Below are positions 37,164 to 49,329 of a DNA stretch of 64,000 nucleotides, piece after piece. A program made the translations under genes and the position numbers. Within the stretch, counting starts at the first letter, position 1. Every line of letters starts with the position of its first letter. The DNA is from Opisthocomus hoazin. Taxonomy: Eukaryota; Chordata; Aves; Opisthocomiformes; Opisthocomidae. Below the pieces are notes generated by a model, which was not told the DNA's origin, searched no databases, and saw only the letters and a list, made by a program, of their open reading frames with translations. The DNA is taken from assembly GCF_030867145.1 (NCBI RefSeq), contig NC_134414.1:23368810-23432809 (forward strand), written 5' to 3'.

Positions 37164-37603
37164 ACTACGAGGATGATGAGGGGACTGCACCATCTGTCCC
37201 ATGAGGAAAGGCTGAGGGAGCTGGGCTTGTTCAGCCTGAAGAAGAGAAGGCTGAGAGGGGACTTTATAAATGCTTGTAAATATCTCAAGGGTGGGTGTCA
37301 AGAGGACGGGGGACTCTTTTCAGTGGTGCCCAGTGACAGGACAAGGGGCAACGGGCACAAACTGAAGCACAGGAAGTTCCATCTGAACATGAGGAAGAAC
37401 TTCTTCCCTCTGAGGGTGACGGAGCACTGGAACAGGCTGCCCAGGGAGGTTATGGAGTCTCCTTCTCTGGAGATATTCAAAACCCACCTGGATGCGGTCC
37501 TGTGCAGCCTGCAGTAGGCGACCCAGCTTTGGCAGGGGGTTGGACTAGATGATCCACAGAGGTCCCTTCCAACCCCTACCATTCTGTAATTCTGTGATTC
37601 TGT
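37164..37603 (+). mobile_element. CR1 LINE 3' fragment, first of a tandem pair
   Basis: A 440-bp ATTCTGTG-type CR1 inside the EEF1AKMT1 intron between the second and third coding exons, antisense to the gene. It retains an open C-terminal ORF2 segment of about 119 codons (MMRGLHHL... ending LDAVLCSLQ), the hairpin and the tail octamers. Diagnostic difference: GATGATCCACAGAGGTCC instead of GATGACCCACAGAGGTCC. Confidence 0.94.
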
Positions 37604-37828
37604 GGAGTTCCAGCTGACCATGAGGAAGAACTTCTTCCCTCTGAGGGTGACAGAGCACTGGAACAGGTTGCCCAGAGAGGTTGTGGATTCTCCTTCTCTG
37701 GAGATATTCAAGACCTGCCTGGACGAGGTCCTGTGCAGCCTGCTCTAGGTGATCCTGCTTTGGTAAGGGGGTTGGACCAGATGATCCACAGAGGTCCCTT
37801 CCAACCCCTTCCATTCTGTGATTCTGTG
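37604..37828 (+). mobile_element. CR1 LINE 3' fragment, second of a tandem pair
   Basis: Directly after the tail of the previous copy, with no intervening sequence, a second CR1 3' end begins within the '[13 protein letters not shown]' codons and runs to a new octamer tail. It shares the unusual GATGATCCACAGAGG bases with the first copy but differs at other sites (TAAGGGGGTTGGACCAG, CCTGGACGAGGTCC). Confidence 0.94.
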
Positions 37829-37924
37829 AATAATGAATTAAACTGCATGCTCTGTCGACACAGTAGAAATGAAATATTCACAGAAAAGACATGTTAAATC
37901 TACAACATAATTATTAAAACCTAC

Positions 37925-38007
37925 CTGCCACCTTCTCCAGCTGCCACAACCGCTTCATTAGCCAGGCATGATGCAGTTTCATCGCTGTACCAAAACTGGC
38001 TCAGTTG
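37925..38007 (-). CDS. EEF1AKMT1: EEF1AKMT1 second coding exon
   Basis: Encodes QLSQFWYSDETASCLANEAV and VAAGEGG, plus two bases of the Arg codon completed in the next exon. It matches human NWQLSQFWYSQETALQLAQE; the QFWYS block is characteristic of this methyltransferase family (also in yeast Efm5). Acceptor TTATCTTTCTCAG, donor GTAGGT. Confidence 0.96.
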
Positions 38008-38892
38008 CTGAGAAAGATAATGCATAATTACAAACAACATCAAATCTTCTGACTGTGCTATGTACAGTTAGTTCTGGTGACCAAAATCCATAGCAACTTC
38101 CCAGTTCACAAACTGGAAAAGTGACTACTTTCCTGACAGTCTTTTTACTTCTGCAGTCCAGCGACATGCAGCAGGTAGCTTACACTGTGTGTTTGCAAAC
38201 CATTTACTGTAGTGTCAGGAAAATCAAGTAACACAAAATCACCGATGAGATTAGTTCAGATCCAGTGTGCAGATGCAGAATATTTATGTGCTCTTAAATT
38301 GCGTTACTTTACCAGAAGAGGAAAAAGGAACTTGAAAAGTGACAGTATAGAAAGTAATAAAGGATAAAAGTACTGAATCAGAAGAGATCAGAAAAATGCA
38401 GAGTAAAAGAAAAAAGCCAACCCAGAGAGAAATAAAAAATCAGTCTACCAGAAGAAAAAAAAAGCAGCAAAACAGCCATCCACAAAAACAGAGAAATAAA
38501 ACACAGAAAGAATATGATGTGAAAGGAAAGATCACTTCATCTTGTTACACTGTGTTTGTTGCAAACTCAGAGAAAAATCTCTACTACCTTTGCATGCCAG
38601 GCTGGAGTTAATATTTCCAGAAGGGACAGATGCTTCTCTGGGTAGCTTTATTCCCTCTCCATGTAATTTCCATTTGTACCCCCCACGCACATGCAGAACA
38701 GACAACTACACCCAGATTTACTATTAAAGCAAATATCCCTACAGTGTTACTGTCCATGAGTAGTTTGATTTTGCTACTCTAGGAACGTCTTGAGTGTTCC
38801 CCTTTTTGGTTTCATTATCCATCCACAAAAGAAACCTGGTAAAGGCTACTCATCTAACTGTGCTTCAGACACTGGAGTTTATAGTTTCTTAC

Positions 38893-39042
38893 CCAGTCTT
38901 CTTCTATTGAGCCAACGGAATATTGATTAAACCCTTGGGAGGTCTTCATGCCCTCTTTCTGCTGCTGTTCCAAATAGAACTCCTGGAGGGCAGCCAACGT
39001 ATGGGATGAAAGCTGGGGAATGTCATCATCATCATCATCCAT
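38893..39042 (-). CDS. EEF1AKMT1: EEF1AKMT1 first coding exon
   Basis: From the Met at 39042 it encodes [31 protein letters not shown] and SVGSIEEDW, then the donor GTAAGA. Human starts [24 protein letters not shown], so the start is well aligned. The Asp run is encoded by a GAT repeat. An in-frame upstream Met (39177) is rejected: a strong pyrimidine tract and CTAG acceptor at 39047-39050 lie just before this Met, so the exon starts at 39046 and the 5' leader continues in an upstream non-coding exon. Confidence 0.94.
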
Positions 39043-39340
39043 TTTTCTAGATGTTAACCAGAGAGGAAAAAAAAAAAAAATTAAATTAACTCTTTTCAAT
39101 GGTGAATGTGGCATAGTCTCCTGAGGTAAAACAGCCTCCACCGACAATGCACACTTAGTCCAACAGCTAACTAGCAAAACCTCCTAACAAGAGAAAACAT
39201 ATTCCCCCTACTTAGGAGCTCTTACACCAGTGAGAGGCAGATTGGAAATAACATGTCTCCAGAGAGAATTCAGGAACAGCAGCAACACTGTTCCCTTTCT
39301 ATACCACACAGATTTGGCTTGTATTCCGACAGGGAAGTTA

Positions 39341-40691
39341 GAATCATAGAATCATAGAAAGTTTTGGGTCGGAAGGGACCCCTAGAGGTCATCTAGCCCA
39401 ACCCCCCCGCAGCGAGCAGGGACACCGCTAACTAGATCAGGTTGCTCAGAGCCCTGTCCAACCTGGTCTTGAATGTTTCCAGGGATGGAGCCTCCACTAC
39501 CTCTCTGGGCAACCCGTTCCAGTGTTTCACCACCCTCATTGTAAAGAATTTCTTCCTTATATCCAGCCTAAACCTACCCTGTTTTAGTTTAAAACCATTA
39601 CCCCTCGTCCTGTCACTGCTGTCTCTACTAAAAAGATTGTCCCCATCTTTCCTATAGGCTCCCTTTAAGTACTGAAAGGCTGCAATCAGGTCTCCCCGCA
39701 GCCTTCTCTTCTCCAGGCTGAACAAGCCCAACTCTCTCAGCCTGTCCTCATAGGAGAGGTGCTCCAGCCCTCGGATCATTTTTGTAGCCCTCCTTTGGAC
39801 TCGCTCCAACAGTTCCATGTCCTTCTTGTGCTGAGGGCTCCAGAGCTGAACGCAGTACTCCAGGTGAGGTCTCACCAGAGCAGAGTAGAGGGGCAGAATG
39901 ACCTCTCTCGACCTGCTGGCCACGCTTCTCTTGATGCAGCCCAGGACACGGTTGGCCCTCTGGGCTGCCAGCGCACATTGCCGGCTCATGTCCAGCCTTT
40001 CGTCTATCAGCACCCCCAAGTTCCTCTCAGCAGGGTTGGTCTCGATCCTTTCATCCCCCAGCCTGTATTGATACCGGGGATTACCCCGACCCAGGTGTAG
40101 GACCTTGCCCTTGGCCTTGTTGAACCTCATGAGGTTCACACAGGCCCACCTCTCCAGCTTGTCCAGGTCCCTCTGGATGGCATCCCGTCCTTCTGGTGTC
40201 TCAACCGTACCACTCAGCTTGGTGTCATCTGCAAACTTGCTGAGGGTACACTCGATGTCGCTGTCCATGTCATTGATAAATATATTGAACAGCACCGGTC
40301 CCAGTACGGACCCCTGAGGGACTCCACTTGTCACTGGTCTCCATCTGGACATTGAGCCGTTGACCACTACCCTTTGGCTGCAACAGAATCAGAGAATCAC
40401 AGAATCACAGAATGTTAGGGGTTGGAAGGGACCTCTGTGGGTCATCCAGTCCAACCCTCCTGCTGAAGCAGGGTCACCTAGAGCAGGCTGCACAGGACCT
40501 TGTCCAGGCGGGTCTTGAATATCTCCAGAGAAGGAGACTCCACAACCTCCCTCGGCAGCCTGTTCCAGGGCTCCGTCACCCTCTGTCACCATCCAACCAA
40601 TTCCTTATCCACCGAACAGTCCACCCATCAAATCCATGGCTCTCCAATTTGGGGAGAAGGATGTTGTGGGGGACCGTGTCAAAGGCTTTAC
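39341..40691 (-). mobile_element. CR1 LINE (ATTCTATG type), interrupted by a younger CR1
   Basis: The minus strand from 40382 to 39432 keeps an open 311-codon reverse-transcriptase segment ([49 protein letters not shown]). The 5' continuation resumes at 40589-40691, encoding KAFDTVPHN and the 'WIRNWLDG' region, after an inserted 206-bp CR1. The element lies upstream of the first coding exon of EEF1AKMT1, probably in its 5' intron and in the same orientation as the gene. It ends at about 40691, where homology stops. Confidence 0.93.
40383..40588 (-). mobile_element. CR1 LINE (ATTCTGTG type) nested in another CR1
   Basis: A 206-bp 3' fragment with tail octamers at its low end, truncated at the CTCCGTCACCCTC codons. 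It separates CTTTGGCTGC from CCATCCAACC, which are adjacent in the older CR1 (the 'NWLDGRSQRVVV' region). Same orientation as the host element. Confidence 0.92.
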
Positions 40692-43600
40692 AGTTGTCAT
40701 TACAGTTCTTGATTTCCTGAATCCGTACACCCTTTTATATCAGCTTGCAGGAAAAAAACAACCTTTAGTGCATTTGGCAAATCCTACAGAAATTATTCTC
40801 TTCCCCCCTAGAAATGATGATAGCTATTGGTCACTCCTTCCCATGTTCGAAAGTCACACAATTCTGACTCACTGGGAAGTAAACTAGCATTTTAGGATCA
40901 GCATCACCTGGCTTTAACTTCCACGCCATAAAAAGATTCCTCTGAAACCTTTTACAAACAAAAGCAGGCAAGAAGCTCAAGAAGATGTTTTTCTAACGTT
41001 AATGCTACTCGACTGAGAAGCTCTGTAATTAGTGTGTAAGAACGTGGACATAACTCCCATCAAAAAGACACGGTACGTACTACGGGAAAAGTGCAGCCAT
41101 GTTCAGAAAGCTTTGGCACCGGGTCATACTGCACAGTGCCACTGCAGCCTGCTCGCCCCAGGTGGCCAAGCCCAGAAGAGACCTTGTGGAACGAAGAGCA
41201 CGACAACAGGAACCCAGCATGGGAAAAGTACTGGAGAAGACTGGAAAAAGAGTCTTCTCTCAAGAAACCCATTTTCTCTGCATCTGATCTACGAACTAGC
41301 ATGCGAGCAATGATTTTAACAGAACCTGGCAATGGGCGTACGCCTGCCTGTCTTTGTGCAGAAGTCACCGAGAGCACCGTGTGCCATCTGAACGGTGTGC
41401 AACTTCAGAAGTTAAGGATAATTTGAAGTACAGCTGCTCCCAGTTTTTCTTCTCCCCATTCCCTGCACTACGACGAGCACTCCAGGATTCGCGGTATCCT
41501 GCCCTTCCACCCTTCCCTCTGGGCTGCTCACCCCAGCAGAGCTTTCAAGACATTTCCTAGAACACAGCTTCTCTCTACTTGCTGGAAAAATGGTACCATT
41601 AACCTGCCACTGTGAGGTAACTCCTCAGCATTCACTAGAATAATCACTCTGCCATTCCACTGACATGCTAAGCACCTACATGTGGTAAGAGTAAAGTGCT
41701 TGGCTTTTCCACAGTACCGTTTCTAGACTTGCTGGCTTCACAGGCCAGACTGGACAAATTGGGAATCCTTCAGAGCCTGAACACCCACCTATGCCATTAG
41801 CCTCACGCAAGGGGAGAATTCCGGAGTCAAGCTACCTAGCAAAACCAAAACGGCTGATTTTGTCCCTAGTTTTTTGCTGAATACAACAAAAATGCTTTAA
41901 AATATTTTATATTATTACATTATGTATCTTTTAAAGTATTTACCATAAAAATGACTGCAAGCTCACACAGATAATACAGTTTCTAGCAACAATGCTCTAA
42001 CAATATGCAGTGCTGCAATCCATTTTCGGCCTTATACAAGAACGTTTTTCGTTAGGACAGATGTTAGAAGCTCAAAATCACTCCTCATCTCACAACTTTC
42101 TTTTTTATTAAGTGCATCATACATGTAGTAATCTGGTTTGCTATTATCCCCTAGGCAAGGACACGTCTGTGCTTTGACACTAAGAAGCTGGAACAGCTGC
42201 AAACTTGCAGTTCTTCAGTTAAAAGCTGAAATTTTGATTTTATGCCCAGTGAGCCCAAATAGGCATTTGCGAGGACTAAATCCATGCCCATGAAATGAAA
42301 CCCTCACAGATAAAATTGCTGATGAAGCATTATCCATTGTTTCAGTAGATAAAAAGGCATAAAGCCATAGACATCTTTTTTCTATAAATATTTTTTAGTT
42401 GATTTTTTAATAGTCTTCCTTTCAGCTTGTAAATTAAAGCCTTAGGAACCAAGCAATAATTAACTGTGAGGTTGCAAGGAGAAGTAACTCAGAACATATG
42501 GTAGAAATGCTATGTACATCTATTAAGAACACCTTCAAAATTCAAGGTATTTTTCTAAACATACTCATATTGTCTTAGGTCATTAGCATGAAGACATTTT
42601 CATGCTCCAGAACTACATCAGAAAACTATTAAAGTGAGTTTATGTGAACAAGGCTTGCAAATTCCTTTGGCTTCAAGGGAGTAGAAAGTTCTACTGTTTG
42701 ACAGCCCCTCTGTACCCCTCCCAGAAAGTTCACTGCTCTCAAGTCCGGAACCAGCCCTGGAAGTTTTGGGGGAAGACGGGAAAAGCAGAGAAGCCCCCCG
42801 TGCCTCTGGCGCTTGGGGAACCTTTAACCTCTTGTGAACTCCCACGGCCCCGGAGGTCTGGGTGGCCCACCCATGCCTGCCCCAGGCCCCAGGTCCCTCC
42901 TGGAGCAGCCTGCGCTCTGCCCTCACACAGACTCTCTACCAGAGCCATGTGGGATTTGGAACGCTCAGAACATGTGCATGGCTGATACAGCCATACGACC
43001 TATGTTCAACCCTTGTATTAATAGGAATACGAGGTTTAAAACTAGCAACACAGCAAATCTTCTTTACTATTAATTTTTAGCTTAAGTGTTGCATTTGCAC
43101 CTAATTAAAAAGCAGAACAATAAAGAAATCAGATCTCCAAGAACAGCTCAAGAACACTGCATAGAGTTTGGAAAAATAAGACTCATGATGAAGTCAAAGT
43201 TCATCTAAAGGAAAGCAGGAAAAAAAGGGGGCAAGTTCCCAGAGACAGAGTGGAACATGAGCAGGCAGGGTTGTGTTCATACCGTGAAATGGCAAATTTG
43301 AATGCGACTGACCTCTAAAGGGCCAGATCTACCCATAAAATGGGGAAAGCGAGGTGACTACAACCACACCACATGGCCAACAGCTCACACAGTGCCGCAG
43401 GCGCAGGACAAGCGGGGTGGAGGTGCCTAAGGTGCCTCCTTAGTCCCTTCCCCTCCGCACAGCTCAACCTCTCTCTTATTAGCTGGTGAATTGTTCAGGT
43501 AAATGGCAGCACTATAGAGTGAAAGCTCTTTAAAGAAAACAAAAAATAAATGAAAAGAGATAATACCAAGTGAAAATAGTAGCACAGGAGACTCCCAGAC

Positions 43601-44856
43601 CTTGTCTACACAAGAATACTGTACGTATTTAACATTGGTTTTCAGCTGTCATGTATGAAAACTCTCATTTTATATAGCCCAATTCTAAAGTTGAGGAAAA
43701 AAAAAAACTGTTAGAAGGAACACTATAGAAAAATTAACTTACTCAAAAATTCCTCCAGTCTTTGGTCCCCTGTACATCTGGTCCACCTGTAACTATGAAG
43801 TTACGATGATGTGAAAACCAGTACTCTTTGAGACAGAGTGTGGCTTCTCTGCCCAATTGTAACTGTGTGCCCCTGTCCAGAGAAGCTTGGAAACCTGCAG
43901 TCGCCAGGTCAGCTGAGGCAAGTGCTCCATGTGCCCTTCCACCATTGCTCACCTCATAAAGACAGAAAACGTAGCTTGCTCCAGAGGTCAGATCCTTCTA
44001 GATCCACAGTGCTACTTGAGACGAAGCTCCTCTTCTATGGAGGAAGGCAGGCAGGAGGTGGGATCCACATTTACAAAGCCACCTCAAAAATACTCTCATT
44101 GTAAAATACACAACTGCTTCTTCAGAGCTTTTACCAACAGATTGCACCAAAGGTGACTGGCTAACATTCCTCTGCCGAAGAGGTAGCGTCAGTGTAACTC
44201 CTGTCTGTAAGTCAGGCCTCCCCAAATGCCCACACACCTTGGAAATCCCATTGGTAAGCGTACAAGCAGAAGGACACGTTGCTGTTCTGCCAGTTTCCAA
44301 TGCTTATTCTTTTATGGTACCCTACAGATGTCATCTCGCTGTAATAAAATGTCCCTTAGCTGAAGGGGAAAGGAAAGATTACTGAAAGGCCAAGGAACAG
44401 GAATACAACTGGAAAGCCACCCTGTTCATCGCTGAGAGCAGGGAGGAAGAGGATGCTTCTAGCCCCTTAGATCTTTTACCAAGTATGTAAAACATGCGTG
44501 TGCAACTTCAGCAAAGATTTTTTTCTAGAGCAACCTGGATATAAAGACAGAGAGCATGAAACAGAGTTAAATATAGTTGTCTGGATTTTCGTAAGCTACC
44601 CAAGTCAGTAAGTGAGACATACAGCTCATCATCTACAGCATTTGCAAAACGTATCAAGAAAAGGTGGACAATGGTGTGTAATCTTAATGAAAATCACCTG
44701 GAATGGGCTGCAACCACCTGCCTGGAGGTGAGCAAATCCCGATCACAGGGATTGGAAAGTTACTAAAAGGCTGGACACGTGCCTTTCTACCTTGAAACCA
44801 CGGAGGTACTGCACTCTGCTCAAGCTTCAGCTCCTCAACACGTACAGGGATCTAAA
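40692..44856 (-). other. Probable EEF1AKMT1 5' intron, no gene seen
   Basis: About 4.2 kb without a recognised exon or repeat. A GC-richer patch near 42.68-42.95 kb has open frames on both strands (up to 113 codons) with no domain. Confidence 0.4.
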
Positions 44857-47229
44857 TCACAGAATCACAGAATCACAGAATCACAGAATAGTAGGGGTTG
44901 GAAGGGACCTCTGTGGGTCATCTAGTCCAACCCTCCTGCCGAAGCAGGGTCTCCTACAGCAGGCTGCACAGGACCTTGTCCAGGCGGGTCTTGAATATCT
45001 TCACAGAAGGAGACTCCACAACCTCCCTGGGCAGCCTGTTCCAGTGCTCCGTCACCCTCAGAGGGAAGAAGTTCTCCCTCATGTTCAGACGGAACTTCCT
45101 GTGCGTCAGCTTGTGCCCATTGCCCCTTGTCCTGTCACTGGGCACCACTGAAAAAAGCTTGGCCCCATCCTCCTGACACCCACCCTTCAGATATTTGTAA
45201 GCATTTATAAGGTCCCCTCGCAGCCTTCTCTTCTTCAGGCTGAACAAGCCCAGTTCCCTCAACCTCTCCTCGTAGGGGAGATGTTCCAGTCCCCTCATCA
45301 TCCTCGTAGCCCTCCGCTGGACTCTCTCCAGTAGCTCTTCATCTTTCTTGAACTGGGGAGCCCAGAACTGGACACAGTACTCTAGATGAGGCCTCACCAG
45401 GGCAGTGTAGAGGGGAAGGAGAACCTCCCTTGTCCTGCTGGCCACACTCTTCTTGATGAACCCCAGGATCCCATTGGCTTTCTTGGCAGCAAGGGCACAC
45501 TGCTGGCTCATGGTTAACCTGTCATCCACCAGCACTCCCAGGTCCCTCTCCGCAGAGCTGCTCTCCAGCAGGTCCACCCCAAGCCTGTACTGATGCATGA
45601 GGTTGTTCCTCCCCAGGTGCAGGACCCTGCATTTGGCTTTGTTGAACCTCATCAGGTTCCTCTCTGCCCAACTCTCCAGCCTGTCCAGGTCACGCTGAAT
45701 GGCAGCACAGCCTTCTGGTGTATCTACCACACCTCCCAGTTTGGTGTCATCAGCAAACTTGCTGAGGGTACATTCTAACTCTTCATCCAGGTCGTTGATG
45801 AAGAAGTTAAACAAGACTGGGCCCAGTACTGACCCCTGGGGGACACCACTTGTTACCAGCCTCCAACTAGACTCAGCGCCGCTGATGACAACCCTCTGAG
45901 TTCTGCCATTCAGACAGTTCTCTATCCACTTCACCGACCACTCATCCAGCCCACATTTCCTCAGCTTCCCTAGGAGGATATCATGGGAGACTGTGTCGAA
46001 AGCCTTGCTGAAGTCGAGGTAGACAACATCCACGGCTCTCCCTTCGTCTACCCAGCCAGTTATGTCATCGTAGAAAGCTATTAGATTGGTCAGGCATGAT
46101 TTCCCCTTGGTGAATCCATGCTGACTACTCCTGATAACCTTCTTTTCTTCCACTTGCTTGATGATGGCCTCCAGGATAAGCTGCTCCATCACCTTTCCCG
46201 GGATGGCGGTGAGGCTGACCGGCCTGTAGTTCCCTGGGTCCTCCTTCTTGCCCTTTTTGAAGATTGGAGTGACATTGGCCTTTCTCCAGTCCTCGGGCAC
46301 CTCTCCTGTCCTCCAGGACCTCTCAAAGATGATGGAGAGTGGCTCAGCAATGACATCCGCCAGCTCCCTCAGCACTCGTGGGTGCATTCCATCGGGGCCC
46401 ATGGATTTGTGGACATCCAGATCACTTAAGCGATCCCTCACACAGTCCTCCTTGACCAAGGGAAAGTCATCCTCTTTGTAGGCTTCTTCTCTTACCTCTG
46501 GGGCCTGGGATTCCTGAGGGCCAGTCTTAGCACTGAAGACTGAAGCAAAGAAGGCATTCAGTAGCTCTGCCTTCTCCGCATCCTCCGTCACCAGGACACC
46601 CGCCTCATTCAGCAGCGGCCCCACGTTGTCCCTAGCCTTCCTTTTGCTGCTGATGTAGTTGAAGAAGCCCTTCTTGTTGTTTTTGACATCCCTTGCCAGC
46701 TTCAATTCCAGGTGGGCCTTGGCCTTCCTCGTCACATCCCTGCATGCTCTCACCACGTTTCTGTACTCTTCCCAAGTGGCCTGCCCCTCTTTCCACATTC
46801 CATGGACCTTTCTCTTCCACCTGATCTCCGCTAGAAGCTCCTTGTTTAACCATGCAGGTCTCCTGCCTCCTTTGCTAGATTTCTTTCTCAGGGGGATGCA
46901 TTGCTCCTGAGCATGGAAGAAGTGTTGTTTAAAGAGCGACCAGCACTCATGGACCCCCCTGCCTTCGAGAGCCCTGGCCCACGGGATTCCTCCCACTAGC
47001 TCCTTGAAGAGGGCAAAGTCAGCCCTCCTGAGGTCCAGGGTTTTGATCCTGCTTATCGCCCTGCTTCCTCCACGCAGGATCCTGAACTCGACCATTTCAT
47101 GGTCACTGCAGCCGAGTCTACCTCCAACCTTCACATCCTCCACCAGTCCCTCCTTGTTTGTTAACACAAGGTCCAGCAGCGCGCCTTTCCTTGTTGGTTC
47201 CTCCACCACTTGCATCAGATAGTTATCAT
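44857..47229 (-). mobile_element. CR1 LINE, 2.37 kb, 5'-truncated, open frame intact
   Basis: The ATTCTGTG-type 3' end lies at 44857-44890 on the minus strand, and homology continues to 47229, inside the endonuclease domain. It is nearly identical to the 4.6-7.8-kb copy over the shared part, and sits in the probable 5' intron of EEF1AKMT1 in the sense orientation. Confidence 0.95.
44954..47229 (-). CDS. 5'-truncated CR1 ORF2, uninterrupted reverse-transcriptase frame
   Basis: About 758 codons of CR1 ORF2 stay open to the normal stop. The frame opens in the last third of the endonuclease ([18 protein letters not shown]), passes the linker, then the full reverse transcriptase: [43 protein letters not shown], then the C-terminal HLEYCVQFW and [15 protein letters not shown] blocks. 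The ~14 codons before 47229 are flanking genomic sequence that happens to be open to a Met at 47272. Without the N-terminal endonuclease and the 5' region the copy should not retrotranspose autonomously. It is annotated as a transposon frame, not a host gene. Confidence 0.9.
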
Positions 47230-49329
47230 GAGCCCCCACACAACAGTCGGAGGGGTGGCCAAACTCACCCAAACACAGGTGCTGAGGAAGTCTGTCCCAA
47301 CCATAGTAAATGCCCAGACAGAGAAAGGATCTTTCCTACTGGAAGCAATTTTTCAGATCTTTAAATCCTAAAAAAGAGCTGATTGTCAATGATTTGACAA
47401 GATACTGGGAGTATCACCAAATGCACTTTTACAGGAATAACTGGCAGGGCAAAGTGTATGAAATAAATCAGTCTAAAGTAATTTAGACAAAAAAATCCTC
47501 CTGCTAGCTAGCATGGTCTAGCCAGAAGAAACGGAGAAATGCTAGGCCATATCTACATCTGTTCTGTAGCCTTCTAATACAAATCAAAACTTCTCAAACA
47601 TCTGAGAGGTAATCCTCAAGCACAGGCCGCCAGCTTGCTCCCCTGAAGTCAGCTGGGAAAAACTAAAATACTGAAGTTTTTCAGGCCCACGTGCCATGAA
47701 ACAGAATGGTCTCTGAACAGGACGGCCAGGCCAGGGGACGTCAGAGAAGCAGAACTGACAAACTTGCACACAAACCTGAAGCAGTTTTCTTATGTACTAA
47801 GGGTTTTGTGGAGTAGGGAAAGAGGGACAAGGCAGGATTTGTGAACCAGGAGCAGCTCACCTGCCATGGATCCAGGAACAGCTCCATTTCAGGGTTAAGT
47901 CTCAAGAACTTTACGTTAACATCCACAGCAACTGGCTCAAGAGGAAAGCTGTACTTGTTCAGAACAAGGGTTGATACTGATCATTTTCCTATTTTGAAGG
48001 TGGCCAAAAGCAGCTGTCTCAGGAGTGAGATAAGGCACGTATATGTGACACTTCCTCACTCTGTACTCTCTCAGCCTTTAACCATTTTCCACTAAGGGCA
48101 TTGTTTCTGCATCTGAAGTGATTTATTCTGTGAATGCAGTTCTCTTAGAGACACTTGTCCAGTATCCCTGAAATTGACAGAAAGTTTTTTAATCTATAAT
48201 GTTGGCTGGTAAGAAGTGTTATGTTATTAATAACTACCTCTTCCTGCTGTGAACATGGCTACTAGCTTCACGTGATGCAAATACTTCACGTATCAGAAGA
48301 GAAAGCAAATGTCTGAGCCCTTACACACTCTCTCCACACCACTCCACATGCCATTTCACAGACACCAGTAAGTCAGCTCCCTTCCCTCACTCCACAAGCT
48401 GGTGCTTTTCTAGCCTGAAGGGCCTCAATCCACTCCATGACTGGCTGACAAAAGTCTTACCATGCATTTGCTCACCCTTCTTTAACACTTACAATGTAAT
48501 TTTTTTTTTTTTTGAGATGAGGAGACTAGAAGTCTATACAACATCTAAGATATGGGTGATCACATGTTAGTGCTGTCATTTTATGATGTTTTCTGCTACA
48601 GTCTCTTTTCCTAAAAAATTCTAACATTTGATGTGTTTTTCTGGCTGTGTGCCACCAAACACGAACATGATGTTTTTGGAGTATCACACATTGGAGTTCT
48701 GCAGTCTCCTGCCCGAGTGGGAAAGGTGTCTGATGAGAACATGAGAAAGTGTAGAACTTCACACAGAAATCTAAAATGATCTGCCAAGAGCTCCAAGATA
48801 CCAGCACATACAGAACAAAACTAAACAGCAGTTCTGGTCCCTTCACCTCTACTAAAAGAAGAGAACATACTGAAACTAGCAAAGGATCAAGAGGGGCAGT
48901 GGGACACCCAAAGGCTAGAAGTGCTGTTGCTGGGGAATGAGCACGAGGAGGCAACTGAGAAGGGCTATGACGGAGCCTGTAATCATGAGTGGCATGAACA
49001 CCACGGGCAGAGACCAGCTGCTGTTTTCCAAGACAAGAACCAGGAGGCAACAAGTGTGGGCGGCAAAAGCCTGGTTCAAAAAAGACCCAACAAACTAATC
49101 CGAAGGAGCCGGTTCTGGACACAAGGTGCTGCCGAGCCACAGAATCCCTGCCGGTGACATTTCATAGAGCTTCAGAGCGACACGGGGTAGTTTACAGCAG
49201 AGAAACTCTCAGAGGACTACTGAGCAGACAGGCTCTGCGCTGGGCTCAGACACCGAGGTCTGGGCGGCTGCTTGCAGGTGAGGGAAAGCACGACGCGTTC
49301 CAGCCCAACGCGAACCTTTTCTATTAAGC
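47230..49329 (-). other. Probable EEF1AKMT1 5' intron, no gene seen
   Basis: No exon recognised. A 204-codon minus-strand open frame at 48526-49140 is unexplained. It has no familiar domain, and its flanks are not splice-like, so I do not call it a gene. Poly-T tract at about 48500-48513. Confidence 0.4.

Noticed and set aside
39043-39177. N-terminal extension of EEF1AKMT1 to an upstream in-frame Met
   Set aside because: A pyrimidine tract and splice acceptor lie between this Met and the conserved start, and the extension has no counterpart in the known family.
47230-47272. Met and first ~14 codons of the 772-codon frame at 44954-47272
   Set aside because: These lie outside CR1 homology. 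They are flanking sequence that happens to be open, so they are not a transposon or host start.
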